A DNA stretch of 64,000 nucleotides from Actinocatenispora sp036503555 (GCA_036503555.1 DASXWQ010000074.1:1-64000); one strand, 5' to 3'; positions 40,513-54,091 are shown, numbered from the stretch's first letter. Notes: a model not told the origin generated them from the letters alone. Numbers and translations: made by a program.

Positions 40513-41337
40513 TTACTGCTCCTGCATGCAGAGCACGAAGTCCAGCGACGACATCGACGAGTCGTGCTTCAGGTAGTACGTCGTGTCGGAGCCGGACACG
40601 TCGTCGCACTTGCTCGTGTCCGCGGTCCCGTCGAACCGCTTCAACACCTTGTACGCCCCCGACTTGCACTCGACGATCTTGAGCTCGGGGTCGCTGTCGG
40701 TGCCCTCGTTGCTCACGCACTGGCCCTCCTGGACCGTGTACGCGTCGGAGGTCTCGCTCGGGCTCGGCGAGTCGGACGGCGAGGGGCTGTCCGACGGCGA
40801 CGGGCTGTCCGACGCCGACGCCGACGCGGACGCGCTCGGCGACGGGTCGGGGTCGCCGCCGCTGCCCCAGATCGCCCAGCCACCGATGCCGCAGCCCGCG
40901 AGGACCAGCACCGCGACGACCACGATGATGATCGCGATCAGCGGGCCCTTGCCCTTCTTCGGCGGCTCCTGGTACGGGCCGCCCTGCCAGCCACCGGGAC
41001 CCCCGCCGTACGGCGGCGGGCCCTGCGGCGGCATCCCCGGGCCACCCGGCCCGCCGGACATGGGCGGGCCGGACATCGGCGGCCCCGACATCGGGCCGCC
41101 GGGCGGGCCGGACATCGGCTGCCCGTACGGATCGGTGTTGTACTGCGGCTGCTGGCCGTACGGGTCCTGGCCGTACTGCGGCGGCTGCTGACCATACGGG
41201 TCCGGTTGGTTGTACTGCGGCGGCTGCGGCTCCCCGTACGGCTGGCCGTATCCGCCGGCCCCGGGCTGGCCGCCCTGCTGCCAGGGGTCCTGCGGCTGAC
41301 CGGGATAGCCGCCGCCCGGTGGCCCGTAGTTCGACAT
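40513..41337 (-). CDS. Proline/glutamine-rich one-TM protein with Cys-containing extracellular domain (paralogue 2)
   Basis: 274 aa from the ATG at 41337, preceded by GAGGAGGAA. A repetitive N-terminus (DPYGQQP-type and GPPMS-type repeats) leads to EPPKKGKG, a TM helix (LIAIIIVVVAVLVLAGC, about 131-147), a Ser/Pro/Asp stalk (SPSPSDSPSPSD) and a 75-residue outer domain with cysteines (GQCVSNEG, IVECKSG, SKCDDVSG, FVLCMQEQ). The FVLC end and four-Cys spacing match the neighbouring paralogue, so the pair arose by duplication. Surface or septal role unknown. Confidence 0.82.
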   Translation of the reverse strand: MSNYGPPGGGYPGQPQDPWQQGGQPGAGGYGQPYGEPQPPQYNQPDPYGQQPPQYGQDPYGQQPQYNTDPYGQPMSGPPGGPMSGPPMSGPPMSGGPGGPGMPPQGPPPYGGGPGGWQGGPYQEPPKKGKGPLIAIIIVVVAVLVLAGCGIGGWAIWGSGGDPDPSPSASASASASDSPSPSDSPSPSDSPSPSETSDAYTVQEGQCVSNEGTDSDPELKIVECKSGAYKVLKRFDGTADTSKCDDVSGSDTTYYLKHDSSMSSLDFVLCMQEQ

Positions 41338-41512
41338 CGATTCCTCCTCGATCGGCGCACGGCCATCGGAGCTGTCTCCTGCATCCGATATGACCGGTAC
41401 GCCGGGGCGAGGCGCACGGCCGGTCCCGTCACGGTAACGTGGCCTGCCCACCCCCAGGAAACGCGGCCGTCCATGGCACCCGATCGTTCCCGGACCGTCA
41501 CCGGCGGTCAGT

Positions 41513-44878
<3,366 letters not shown>

Positions 44879-45000
44879 CCTGCCACGAAACCCTCCGATA
44901 CCACGCAGGGACACCCCGCGTACGGGCAGGTCGGACCGTTGACCCGAGGTGCGGGTGCGGCCGGCGCGGCGCCGCGGCGGGCGTCAGGCACCATGGGCGG

Positions 45001-45612
45001 ATGGACACGCTGGTGGACGGGGAGCTGGCCCTGCGCCCGATGCGGGAGGACGACTTCCCCACGATGGCCCGCTGGCTGTCCGACGCGCGCGTGCTCACCT
45101 GGTTCGGCGGGCGCGACCGCCCGATGTCCCTGCTCGATGTCACGGCGAAGTACCGGCCCCGGCTCGCCGGTACCGTCCCGACCACCTGCCTGATCGCCGA
45201 GCTCGACGCGGTACCCGTCGGCTACGTGCAGTACTACCGCTGGCGCGACCACAGCGCCGACGCCGCCGTGCTCGGACTGTCCACACTGGACAATCCGTAC
45301 GGGCTGGACCTGTTCGTCGGCCGGACGGAGCTGTGGGGCACCGGCCTCGGCTCCCGGATGCTCCGCCTCCTGCTCGGCCACCTCTTCGGTACCCTCGGCG
45401 CCCGCCGCGTCGCGCTCTCCGCCATGTCGCACAACTACCGCGCGCTGCGGGCGTACGCGAAGGTCGGGTTCCGGCGGGTGCGGTTGGTGCCCGGGGCGGA
45501 GGTGCACGAGGGCGTCGCCCGCGACGAGTGGCTCATGGTCACCGACCGCACCTCGTACGCCCGGGCCGCCCGCGCCGACGCCGACAGCACCGGACCCGTC
45601 AGTCGCAGTTGA
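45001..45612 (+). CDS. GNAT acetyltransferase, AAC(6')-like
   Basis: 203 aa from the ATG at 45001. The pattern LRPMREDDFPTMARWLSDAR, then TWFGGRD, PVGYVQYYRWRD, GTGLGSRMLRLLLGHLF and ALRAYAKVGFRRVR resembles the aminoglycoside 6'-N-acetyltransferase group. Many chromosomal members act on other amines, so resistance should not be assumed. Its 3' end overlaps the converging lipoprotein gene by 14 bases. Confidence 0.87.
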   Translation: MDTLVDGELALRPMREDDFPTMARWLSDARVLTWFGGRDRPMSLLDVTAKYRPRLAGTVPTTCLIAELDAVPVGYVQYYRWRDHSADAAVLGLSTLDNPYGLDLFVGRTELWGTGLGSRMLRLLLGHLFGTLGARRVALSAMSHNYRALRAYAKVGFRRVRLVPGAEVHEGVARDEWLMVTDRTSYARAARADADSTGPVSRS

Positions 45613-46492
45613 GCAGGGTACGGGCGGCCGGCGGGGCGGTCGTCAGGTCGCGGCACGGGTACGAGCCGACCGCGACGGCCCGCCACCCCGTACTGCCGTG
45701 GTGCAGCACCACCCGGATCGTGCCCGCCTTCGGCGCCGTCAGGTCCGCGACCAGGTAGTCGTCCGCGCAGCGCGGCGTACCGACCGTCGTACCGGCGGGC
45801 AGCTTGTTGCCGGATCGCTGCCGCGCCACCGCCAGGATCTCCGTACCCGACGGGGCGTCCGCGGGGCACGCCGTCTGCTGCGGCGCGGGCTGCGTCGCCC
45901 CGGGCAGCGGAAGGTCCGGCGCACCGACGCCAGGGTCCGTCGGCAGCTCCGGCGTGGCGCTGGTCGTCGTACCGCACGGCGTCCCGCCGGGCCGAGTGGT
46001 CGCACCAGGTAGGCCGGGTACGCCGGGCTGGGTGGTCACGCCAGGCAGGCCGGGCACGCCAGGCTGGGCGGTCGCACCGGGCTGGGCGGTCGCGCCGGGC
46101 TGGGCGGTCGCACCGGGCCGGCCGCCGGGCCGCCCGGTGATGCCGGGACGGCCCGTCGCATCGACCGGCTCGACGCGGTCCCGGTTTGCCGGGGTGGCCC
46201 GCTCCGGCACCACTCTGGTCGGCGGCGATGTGGAGTCGCCCGGCTGCGGCAGGGTCGGCGCACCGGGAGCCGCGCCACCGGGCTGGCCGCTCGGCGCGGA
46301 GCAGGCCGGCGACGCCGCGGTGGACGGTGCGGGACGGCCGGTCGCCTGTACCGGCTGCGGCAGGCGGTCCCCGCCACAGCCGGTGAGCAGCGGCGCCCCG
46401 ACGAGCAGCGCGGCGGCCGCGAAACGCGCCGTACGGGACACTGCCCGCCGGTCCTGAGGGCCGCCCGGGGCGGTGGAACGCGGCCGTGGCAT
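45599..46492 (-). CDS. Low-complexity lipoprotein of unknown function
   Basis: 297 aa. The signal sequence is AAALLVGAPLLTGC with the lipobox cysteine at residue 39. A 150-residue Pro/Gly/Thr region contains tandem PGATAQ and PGVPGLPGVTTQ-type repeats. The C-terminal 90 residues are more globular (ADDYLVADLTAPKAGTIRVV, ending in ARTLLNCD) with paired cysteines. It should be anchored outside the membrane. No family recognised. Confidence 0.75.
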   Translation of the reverse strand: MPRPRSTAPGGPQDRRAVSRTARFAAAALLVGAPLLTGCGGDRLPQPVQATGRPAPSTAASPACSAPSGQPGGAAPGAPTLPQPGDSTSPPTRVVPERATPANRDRVEPVDATGRPGITGRPGGRPGATAQPGATAQPGATAQPGVPGLPGVTTQPGVPGLPGATTRPGGTPCGTTTSATPELPTDPGVGAPDLPLPGATQPAPQQTACPADAPSGTEILAVARQRSGNKLPAGTTVGTPRCADDYLVADLTAPKAGTIRVVLHHGSTGWRAVAVGSYPCRDLTTAPPAARTLLNCD

Positions 46493-46552
46493 GCGTCGTG
46501 TCTACCGCATGGTGCGCGCGGCGCGGAAGGGACGCCGGCCCCGCAACCGCCG

Positions 46553-47080
46553 TTACTTCTTGATCACGACGAGCAGGCGGGCGGTGTCCGTCTTGCCCTG
46601 CTGGCGGCCGGCGACGCCGACCTCCTCGCCCTTCGTCACGGCGGAGCGGTCGGCGGCCTTCTTGTCCGCGCGTACCTTCGTGTCGCCGGTGAGGGTCCAG
46701 GTCTCGGTGAAGCCGTCGGACGACTTGACGGTCACCGACGTCGAGGTCACCGACTGCACCGTGCCGCGCTGCACCGCGACGGTGGCCGTACCGTTCTTCG
46801 TCTTGACGGTGACGTCGCCGTGCAGGGTGTGCCGCATGACGTACCGGCGGAGCCGCGGGTGCCGGTGTCCCTTCTGCTTCGGCGCGGCGGACTCGCCCGC
46901 CCCGGCCGGCTCGGCCTGCGGCTGCCCGGTGTCGGAGATGCCGAGTGCCTGGATCGCCTGGTCCTCGGCGGTACCGCCGAGAGCCGGCCCGCCGGCGTCG
47001 GGGCTGCTCGCCCCGCACCCCGCGAGCCCGACCAGCCCGATCGCGCCGGTGGCCAGTGCCACCGCCCAGCGACGCTTCAT
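46553..47080 (-). CDS. DUF5666-like lipoprotein
   Basis: 175 aa from the ATG at 47080 behind GGAGGTTG. The lipobox GLVGLAGC puts the lipidated Cys at residue 22. After a hydrophilic, His/Arg-containing linker the C-terminal 100 residues form repeated beta strands (TVKTKNGTATVAVQRGTVQS, VTVKSSDGFTETWTLTGDTK) as in DUF5666 OB-like domains. It lies downstream of the two-component genes on the same strand and may be part of their regulon. Confidence 0.82.
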   Translation of the reverse strand: MKRRWAVALATGAIGLVGLAGCGASSPDAGGPALGGTAEDQAIQALGISDTGQPQAEPAGAGESAAPKQKGHRHPRLRRYVMRHTLHGDVTVKTKNGTATVAVQRGTVQSVTSTSVTVKSSDGFTETWTLTGDTKVRADKKAADRSAVTKGEEVGVAGRQQGKTDTARLLVVIKK

Positions 47081-47098
47081 GCCAACCTCCGATGTGTA

Positions 47099-47124
47099 CG
47101 TGTCGCCGCGTTCACCGCGACACG
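47099..47124 (-). terminator. Weak hairpin between the kinase and lipoprotein genes
   Basis: CGTGTCGC and GCGACACG are perfect 8-base arms around a 10-base loop. The hairpin could attenuate read-through from the histidine kinase gene into the lipoprotein gene. Confidence 0.4.
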
Positions 47125-47184
47125 CCACACACTTCCGTGCCGCGGCGCGGATCTCGTCAACGCCGTGTTCGAGCTTGGTAAGAG

Positions 47185-48537
47185 TCAGAGCGTCACGGTG
47201 AAGCGGGCGCCGCCCTCGGGCGCGTGGCCGGCGTCGATCCGCCCGCCGAGCCGGGCCACGAGCCGCGCGGCGAGCGCCAGTCCGAGCCCGGTGCCGACGG
47301 GACGCACCCCGCGGTACTTCTGGTACAGCCGGCCCCGCTCGAACGCGACCGCCAGGTCCTCGTCGGACAGCCCGGGCCCGCCGTCGCGTACCTCCAGGGT
47401 GCCGGGGGCGCGGACCGCGACGACCAGCGGCGCACCGGCCGGGACCACGCGGAACGCGTTCTCCAGCAGGCCGTCGAGCACCTGGCGCAGCCGCCCCGGA
47501 TCCGTACGGACACGGGTCGGCCCGGTGTCGGGGAGTTCGAGGCGCAGGTCGACGTCGGCGTCGGCGCAGCGCGGTCGCCAGGCGGTGACGGCGGCGCCGG
47601 CCAGCTCGGCCAGGTCGACGTCGACCACCTCGATCGGGAAGTCCTGCGCGGACAGCCGGGCCAGCGCCAGCAGGTCGGTGACGAGCCGGTCGAGCCGCCC
47701 CGCCTCGGCCAGCACGGTACGGCCGGCCTCGGCCACCCGCGGCGCGTCGGATCCGGGCAGCACGCCGTCGGCCAACGCCTCGCCGTAGCCGCGGATCGCC
47801 GTCAACGGCGTACGCAGCTCGTGCGACACGGACAGCAGGAAGTCGCGCTGCCGGCCCTCGCTCTCGGCCAGGGCACCGGCCAGCCCGTTCAGCGCCGCGG
47901 ACAGCTCGGCGACCTCGGCCGGCGCCTCGACGGGCAGCCGTACCGTGCGGTCGCCGGCCGACAGCCGGCGTGCCACGCCCGCCGCGCGCCGGATCGGCCG
48001 GGCCAGCCAGCGCGCCAGCAGCGCGCCCGCGACCACCCCGGCGACCAGCCCCGCCAGCAGCGCCAGGCCCAGCGACAGCACCGCACCCGCCCCGAGTACC
48101 CGGGGCATCGGCTGGGCCAGCACCACGCCGGACCCGTCGCCGAGCGGGCGGCCGGCGAGCATGATCCCGCGCCCGCCGCGTACGCCGGACGCGTCGATCG
48201 CGCGCCCGCCCGCGACGGCCCGCGTCACCCGCTCCGGCACCCAGCCCCGGTCGGCGCGGCCGTCGGTGACGAGCGACAGCTCCACGCCGTACCGCCGGAG
48301 CCGGCGGGCGACCGCCTCGGACCGTACCGGCTTGCCGGCGCGCGGGACGAGCAGTGCGGTCGCGACGTCGGCCTGTTCGGCGAGGTTGCGCCGGTCGGCG
48401 CGGGCCTCCGCGGACCGCGCCAGCGGTACCGCGACGGCGGCGGTCACCAGCACCGACACGAGCGCGACCAGGCACGTGACCAGCGTCGAGCGCCGCCCGA
48501 GCCCGCCCGGCCGACGCGTCGTGGCCGGCGCGGTCAC
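47185..48537 (-). CDS. Two-component sensor histidine kinase
   Basis: 450 aa from a GTG at 48537 overlapping the regulator's stop by 4 bases. TM helices at about 18-40 and 147-174 flank an extracytoplasmic sensor. A HAMP linker (about 175-225), the phosphoacceptor box SHELRTPL with His239, an N-box LLENAFRV and G-boxes (VRDGGPGLSD, GTGLGLALAA) complete it. It would phosphorylate the cotranscribed response regulator. The signal is unknown. Confidence 0.94.
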   Translation of the reverse strand: MTAPATTRRPGGLGRRSTLVTCLVALVSVLVTAAVAVPLARSAEARADRRNLAEQADVATALLVPRAGKPVRSEAVARRLRRYGVELSLVTDGRADRGWVPERVTRAVAGGRAIDASGVRGGRGIMLAGRPLGDGSGVVLAQPMPRVLGAGAVLSLGLALLAGLVAGVVAGALLARWLARPIRRAAGVARRLSAGDRTVRLPVEAPAEVAELSAALNGLAGALAESEGRQRDFLLSVSHELRTPLTAIRGYGEALADGVLPGSDAPRVAEAGRTVLAEAGRLDRLVTDLLALARLSAQDFPIEVVDVDLAELAGAAVTAWRPRCADADVDLRLELPDTGPTRVRTDPGRLRQVLDGLLENAFRVVPAGAPLVVAVRAPGTLEVRDGGPGLSDEDLAVAFERGRLYQKYRGVRPVGTGLGLALAARLVARLGGRIDAGHAPEGGARFTVTL

Positions 48538-49214
48538 GGCGTCGCCTCGGCGGCGTAGCCGACACCCCGGACCGTACGGATCGGGCTGGCCGGGCCGAGC
48601 TTGCCGCGTACCTGGGCGACGTGCACGTCGACGGTGCGGGTGCCGGCCTGCGCCGCGTACCCCCAGACGGCGGCGAGCAGCTCCTCCCGGGTGAACACCC
48701 GACCCGGCCGCGCCATCAGGTGCGCCAGCAGGTCGAACTCGGTCGTCGTCAGGTGCACCTCGGCGTCGTCGACGGTCACCCGCCGCCGCTCGCTGTCCAC
48801 GCTGACCGCACCGAGCCGGTGCACCCGGCGTTCCGGCACCGGCCCGGCGGTACGCCGGAGCACCGCGCGCAGCCGCGCCACCAGCTCACGTGGGCTGAAC
48901 GGCTTCGTCACGTAGTCGTCGGCGCCGAGCTCCAGCCCGACGATCCGGTCGACCTCGTCGTCCGCCGCGGTCAGGAACAGCACCGGGGTCCAGTCGTCGG
49001 CGGCACGCATCCGCCGACACACCTCCGTACCGTCGATCCCCGGCAGCCGGATGTCGAGGACGACCGCGACGGGCCGGTCCCGGCGTACCGCGGCGAGGCC
49101 GGACTCGCCGTCTCCGCAGCAGGACACGCCGAAGCCGTCCCGGCTCAGGTACAGCCGGACCAGCTCCGCTATCGCCGGCTCGTCCTCGACGACCAGCACC
49201 AGTCCCTGCGCCAC
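48534..49214 (-). CDS. OmpR/PhoB-family response regulator
   Basis: 226 aa from a GTG at 49214 with GGAGGGG upstream. The receiver domain has VVEDEP, phosphoacceptor Asp54 in VVLDIRLPG and YVTKPFSP (Lys). The C-terminal winged helix shows LTTTEFDLLAHLMARPGRVF and TVDVHVAQVRGKLG. First gene of the two-component operon. Confidence 0.95.
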   Translation of the reverse strand: MAQGLVLVVEDEPAIAELVRLYLSRDGFGVSCCGDGESGLAAVRRDRPVAVVLDIRLPGIDGTEVCRRMRAADDWTPVLFLTAADDEVDRIVGLELGADDYVTKPFSPRELVARLRAVLRRTAGPVPERRVHRLGAVSVDSERRRVTVDDAEVHLTTTEFDLLAHLMARPGRVFTREELLAAVWGYAAQAGTRTVDVHVAQVRGKLGPASPIRTVRGVGYAAEATP

Positions 49215-49297
49215 CGTCCCCTCCTGCCGCGCGATCCTGACCGGCCCCGGTCACGGCCCGGTCACGACACCGTACGACCGGGGTACGGGCGCTGTGG

Positions 49298-49387
49298 CCT
49301 TTGCTCTGCACACCGGTGCGCGGCGCTGCCCCTGGTGTGCAGAACCGGGCTCTGCGCACCGGTGTGCAGAGCCCGGCTCTGCGCACC
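49298..49387. repeat. Tandem hairpin repeat cassette (copy B)
   Basis: It starts with CCTTTGCTCTGCACACC (49298-49314), the same end as copy A. Two head-to-tail 27-base palindromic units follow, at 49334-49360 and 49361-49387, each with GGTGTGCAGA at the left and TCTGCGCACC at the right. A partial unit end continues to about 49396. It lies between the response regulator start and the end of the DAHP synthase gene. Confidence 0.85.
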
Positions 49388-49426
49388 TCTGCGCATCACG
49401 GGGCCCGGCGCGCGGAGCGCCGGCGG

Positions 49427-50512
49427 TCAGGCCAGCGCCGCGCCGGCGTGGACCGTACGCCGGGCGCGGACCGCGGCGGCCAGCTCCCGCAGCACCGGCA
49501 CGGTCATGTCCCAGCCCATGCAGGCGTCCGTCACGCTCTGCCCGTACGCGAGGTCGCCGGTGCCGCCCTCGATGCCGAGCGACTGCTTCCCGTCGACGAG
49601 GAAGCTCTCCAGCATCACGCCGGAGATGCCGGTCCGGCCGGCGGTGAGCTGCCCGGCGATGTCGGCGGCCACGACCGGCTGGCGGCGGTGGTCCTTGCCG
49701 CTGTTGCCGTGCGAGCAGTCGATGATCAGCCGCTCCGGCAGCCGCGCGGCGCGCAGCTCCGCCAGCGCCGCCTCGACGTGCTCGGCCGCGTAGTTCGGGC
49801 CGCCGCGGCCACCGCGCAGGATGACGTGGCCGTCCGGGTTTCCGGTGGTCTGCATGATCGCGGCGACGCCGTGCTCGGTGATGCCGGGGAAGACGTGCGG
49901 CACCGCGGCCGCGCGTACCGCGTCGATGGCGACGGTGATCCCGCCGTCGGTGCCGTTCTTGATGCCGATCGGCATGGACAGGCCGGACGCCAGCTGCCGG
50001 TGCACCTGGCTCTCCGCGGTACGCGCGCCGATCGCGCCCCAGCTCACCGTGTCCGCCAGGAACTGCGGCAGGATCGGGTCAAGGTACTCGCAGCCGACGG
50101 GCAGGCCCAGCGCCAGGATGTCCAGCAGCAGCTTGCGGCCGACCCGCAGGCCGGTGTTCGCGTCGAAGCTGCCGTCCAGGTGCGGGTCGTTGAGCAGGCC
50201 CTTCCACCCGACGACGGTGCGCGGCTTCTCGAAGTACACCCGCATGACGATCGCGAGGTCGTCGCTCAGCTCCCGGTTCACCTCGGCGAGGCGCTCCGCG
50301 TACTCCAGGGCGGCGGCCGGGTCGTGCACCGAGCAGGGCCCGACGATCACGAGCAGGCGGTCGTCGGCGCCGGACAGTACGCCGGTGACGGCGCTGCGGC
50401 CGGCCCGTACCGTGGCGGCGGCCGGCTCGGTGAGCGGCAGCTCCTCGGCGAGGAGGGCCGGCTGCACCAGCGGGCGTACCGACTCGATGCGGCGATCTCG
50501 GAGCGGTTCCAT
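49427..50512 (-). CDS. 3-deoxy-7-phosphoheptulonate (DAHP) synthase, class I
   Basis: 361 aa from the ATG at 50512. Class I (AroFGH) motifs: VIVGPCSVHDPAAALEYAER, MRVYFEKPRTVVGWKGLLND, AIGARTAESQVHRQLASGLS, GIKNGTDGG and IIDCSHGNSGKDHRRQP (metal Cys/His region). It joins phosphoenolpyruvate and erythrose 4-phosphate in the first step of aromatic amino-acid synthesis. Isozyme identity (aroF/G/H) is not decided. Regulation looks like attenuation: a leader peptide with Tyr-Arg-Trp-Phe and a terminator hairpin lie upstream. Confidence 0.96.
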   Translation of the reverse strand: MEPLRDRRIESVRPLVQPALLAEELPLTEPAAATVRAGRSAVTGVLSGADDRLLVIVGPCSVHDPAAALEYAERLAEVNRELSDDLAIVMRVYFEKPRTVVGWKGLLNDPHLDGSFDANTGLRVGRKLLLDILALGLPVGCEYLDPILPQFLADTVSWGAIGARTAESQVHRQLASGLSMPIGIKNGTDGGITVAIDAVRAAAVPHVFPGITEHGVAAIMQTTGNPDGHVILRGGRGGPNYAAEHVEAALAELRAARLPERLIIDCSHGNSGKDHRRQPVVAADIAGQLTAGRTGISGVMLESFLVDGKQSLGIEGGTGDLAYGQSVTDACMGWDMTVPVLRELAAAVRARRTVHAGAALA

Positions 50513-50575
50513 GGATCAGACCTTTCCGCAGACCGCACTGAGTGCCACCCGGCCGGCCTGCTGCGGGAAAACGCG

Positions 50576-50603
50576 AAAGGCAGGGGAGGCGTCCCCTGCC
50601 TTT
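50576..50603 (-). terminator. Attenuator hairpin in the DAHP synthase leader
   Basis: On the minus strand AAAGGCAGGGGA pairs perfectly with TCCCCTGCCTTT across a 4-base loop, followed by CGCG and a run of four T. It lies 24 bases after the leader peptide stop and 63 bases before the DAHP synthase ATG, so it can end the transcript before the gene. Confidence 0.82.
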
Positions 50604-50627
50604 GCCGGCTCTGGATGGTTGGTGGCG

Positions 50628-50696
50628 TCAGCCCACGGTGACCCGACCGACCCCATCCAGGGCCGGCGACGTAAACCACCGATACAGACGCGACAC
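50628..50696 (-). CDS. Aromatic leader peptide (attenuation), 22 aa
   Basis: A GTG at 50696 opens a 23-codon frame ending in TGA; the peptide reads MSRLYRWFTSPALDGVGRVT and then VG. Residues 5, 7 and 8 are Tyr, Trp and Phe, one of each aromatic end product. The GTG is 7 bases after a TAGACT -10 box with no Shine-Dalgarno, so translation starts at the mRNA 5' end. Bases 50667-50653, just after the aromatic codons, can pair with 50618-50604 over 15 positions with one mismatch, ahead of the terminator hairpin. Shortage of an aromatic aminoacyl-tRNA should stall the ribosome here and alter folding. Confidence 0.78.
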   Translation of the reverse strand: MSRLYRWFTSPALDGVGRVTVG

Positions 50697-50703
50697 GTTG
50701 GGG

Positions 50704-50709
50704 AGTCTA
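50704..50709 (-). promoter_or_regulatory. -10 box (TAGACT) of the DAHP synthase operon
   Basis: TAGACT overlaps the stop codon (TAG) of the preceding leftward gene and ends 7 bases before the leader peptide GTG. Confidence 0.6.
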
Positions 50710-51153
50710 GCCCGCGCGGCGCTGCCGCGGGATACGGGGCAGATCGAAGACCCGGTGGAACACGCCGGCGAGCCGGTCCAGCTGCCCCGGGTACGGCGCC
50801 CGTACCCACAGGTGGTGTGTCCGGTTCTCGGCCGTGAAGCGCAGGTCGACCAGGGCCAGGCGCGGGCGTACCTGCCAGTCCAGGTCGGACATCTCGGTCA
50901 GCCCGGTCGACAGGTACGGCCGGATCCGGTCCAGCACGCGGACCCGCCGGTTGACGACGAGCCGGCGGCGGGTGAGCAACAGCACGAGGTCGCCCTGGAT
51001 GAAGCGGTTCGGTTCGGTGCACTGCGCGACGGCGAGCGTGGTGTCGTGCCGGCCCACGTCCCGCCGGAAGACCGGTACGTGCCGGCTCACCGTGGTCGTG
51101 TCGAGCCCCGCCTCGGCGGCGGCGGGCAGTAGGGAAAGGGCGAACGTGTCCAT
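50707..51153 (-). CDS. Conserved hypothetical cytoplasmic protein
   Basis: 148 aa from the ATG at 51153 with GGAGGAAA upstream. The middle looks like a PH-like or GRAM-like beta sandwich (FIQGDLVLLLTRRRLVVNRR, VRPRLALVDLRFTAENRTHH, LWVRAPYP) followed by a C-terminal helix (LDRLAGVFHRVF). No signal peptide and no catalytic motif. The family is unassigned. Confidence 0.72.
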   Translation of the reverse strand: MDTFALSLLPAAAEAGLDTTTVSRHVPVFRRDVGRHDTTLAVAQCTEPNRFIQGDLVLLLTRRRLVVNRRVRVLDRIRPYLSTGLTEMSDLDWQVRPRLALVDLRFTAENRTHHLWVRAPYPGQLDRLAGVFHRVFDLPRIPRQRRAG

Positions 51154-51218
51154 GATTTCCTCCGGCGGATACAACGCCGCCGGAGTCGCCACGTCACGCA
51201 CCGCATCCCTCGCCGGGG

Positions 51219-52925
<1,707 letters not shown>

Positions 52926-52990
52926 GCCGCTCCTCCTCCGTCGGGACATCCGAGCACCGACGTTAGCGGTGATCGGATGTCTGGAGAAGG

Positions 52991-54091
52991 TCACTTCAGC
53001 TTGTCGAGCGTGCCCTTCGCCGCCTGCTCCATCTGGCCGCGGACCTTGTCCAGGTCACTGTCCGACCAGGAGCCGCTGGAGTGCGTCACCATCGGCGAGA
53101 ACTTCAACACCAGGTTGCCGTCCAGTACGAACAGGTTGAGCCGGACGATGTTGTCGCTGCCGTCCGACGACTTGTCCACGTATTCGAACGCCTTCTGGCC
53201 GAGCTGCACGTCCTTCGTCGTGCCGGACTTGGCCATGCTCGACGCTTCCTGGTCGTGGTAGTAGTCGTAGAGCGAGGACGCGCCGCTGCTGTCCTGGTAG
53301 AACGCGCCGACCACGGAGACCATCGCGGTGTCCCCGCTGTAGTCGCCGAACGACTGCGTCACGATCCGCAGCGTGCTGTCGCCGGAGTCCGAGTCGTCCT
53401 CGATCGGGTCGCCGTTCGCCTTGCCGTACCCGGACTCGAACTGGGACCAGTCGATCTTGTCGGCGATCTTGGCGGGCGCCGTGTACTGCCCGCCCGTCGT
53501 CGTGGAGTCCGAGCCGCCGGACGACTCGCTCGGCGACGGATCCGCCGACGCGGACACCGACGGCGACGACGAGCCGGCCGCCTGCGTCGGCTTCGGGTCC
53601 GGCTTGTTGCCGGAGAGCGCGACGACCGAGATCACCACGATCACCACGAGCAGCAGTACGCCCCCGCCGACGATCCCGCCGATCATCAACCCCCGGTTGC
53701 CCCCGGACGGCGCGGGCGGCTGGTACGCCGGCTGCGGGTATCCCGGCTGCCCGTACGGCGGGGCGCTGGGCTGGCCGTACTGCTGCTGCGCGTACGGATC
53801 CGGGGCGGGCTGCTGCGCGTACGGGTCGGGGGCGGGCTGGCCGTACGGGTCGGAGTAGCCGCCGGACATCGGCACGCTGGAGTACTGCTGGTTCTGGTCG
53901 CCGTAGTACGCCTGGTTCGGATCGGGCTGCTGCCACGACGGGTCGGGCTGGCCGTACGCCGGGTCGTAGCCGGGTTGTGGCCCGTAGCCGGGCTGCTGAG
54001 GCTGCTGGGGCTGCTGGCCGTATCCCGGCTGCTGACCGTAACCGGGCGCGTTGCCGTACCCCGAGTAGGGGTCGTAGGGAGGCTGAGTCAC
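52991..54091 (-). CDS. Tyr/Pro/Gln-rich one-TM protein with extracellular domain (paralogue 3)
   Basis: 366 aa from a GTG at 54091. A 145-residue cytoplasmic region of GYGQQP and DPYAQQ repeats comes first. A TM helix follows (LMIGGIVGGGVLLLVVIVVI, about 155-174), then a Ser/Pro stalk. A 170-residue outer domain comes last (DWSQFESGYGKANGDPIEDD, LRIVTQSFGDYSGDTAMVSV, VLKFSPMVTHSSGSWSDSDL), without cysteines. The plan matches the two proteins at 39.6-41.3 kb, but the outer domain is different. Function unknown. Confidence 0.82.
   Translation of the reverse strand: MTQPPYDPYSGYGNAPGYGQQPGYGQQPQQPQQPGYGPQPGYDPAYGQPDPSWQQPDPNQAYYGDQNQQYSSVPMSGGYSDPYGQPAPDPYAQQPAPDPYAQQQYGQPSAPPYGQPGYPQPAYQPPAPSGGNRGLMIGGIVGGGVLLLVVIVVISVVALSGNKPDPKPTQAAGSSSPSVSASADPSPSESSGGSDSTTTGGQYTAPAKIADKIDWSQFESGYGKANGDPIEDDSDSGDSTLRIVTQSFGDYSGDTAMVSVVGAFYQDSSGASSLYDYYHDQEASSMAKSGTTKDVQLGQKAFEYVDKSSDGSDNIVRLNLFVLDGNLVLKFSPMVTHSSGSWSDSDLDKVRGQMEQAAKGTLDKLK

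Noticed and set aside
49298..49396. Repeat cassette considered as a CRISPR array
   Set aside because: Units abut without unique spacers, are palindromic throughout, and no cas genes are present.
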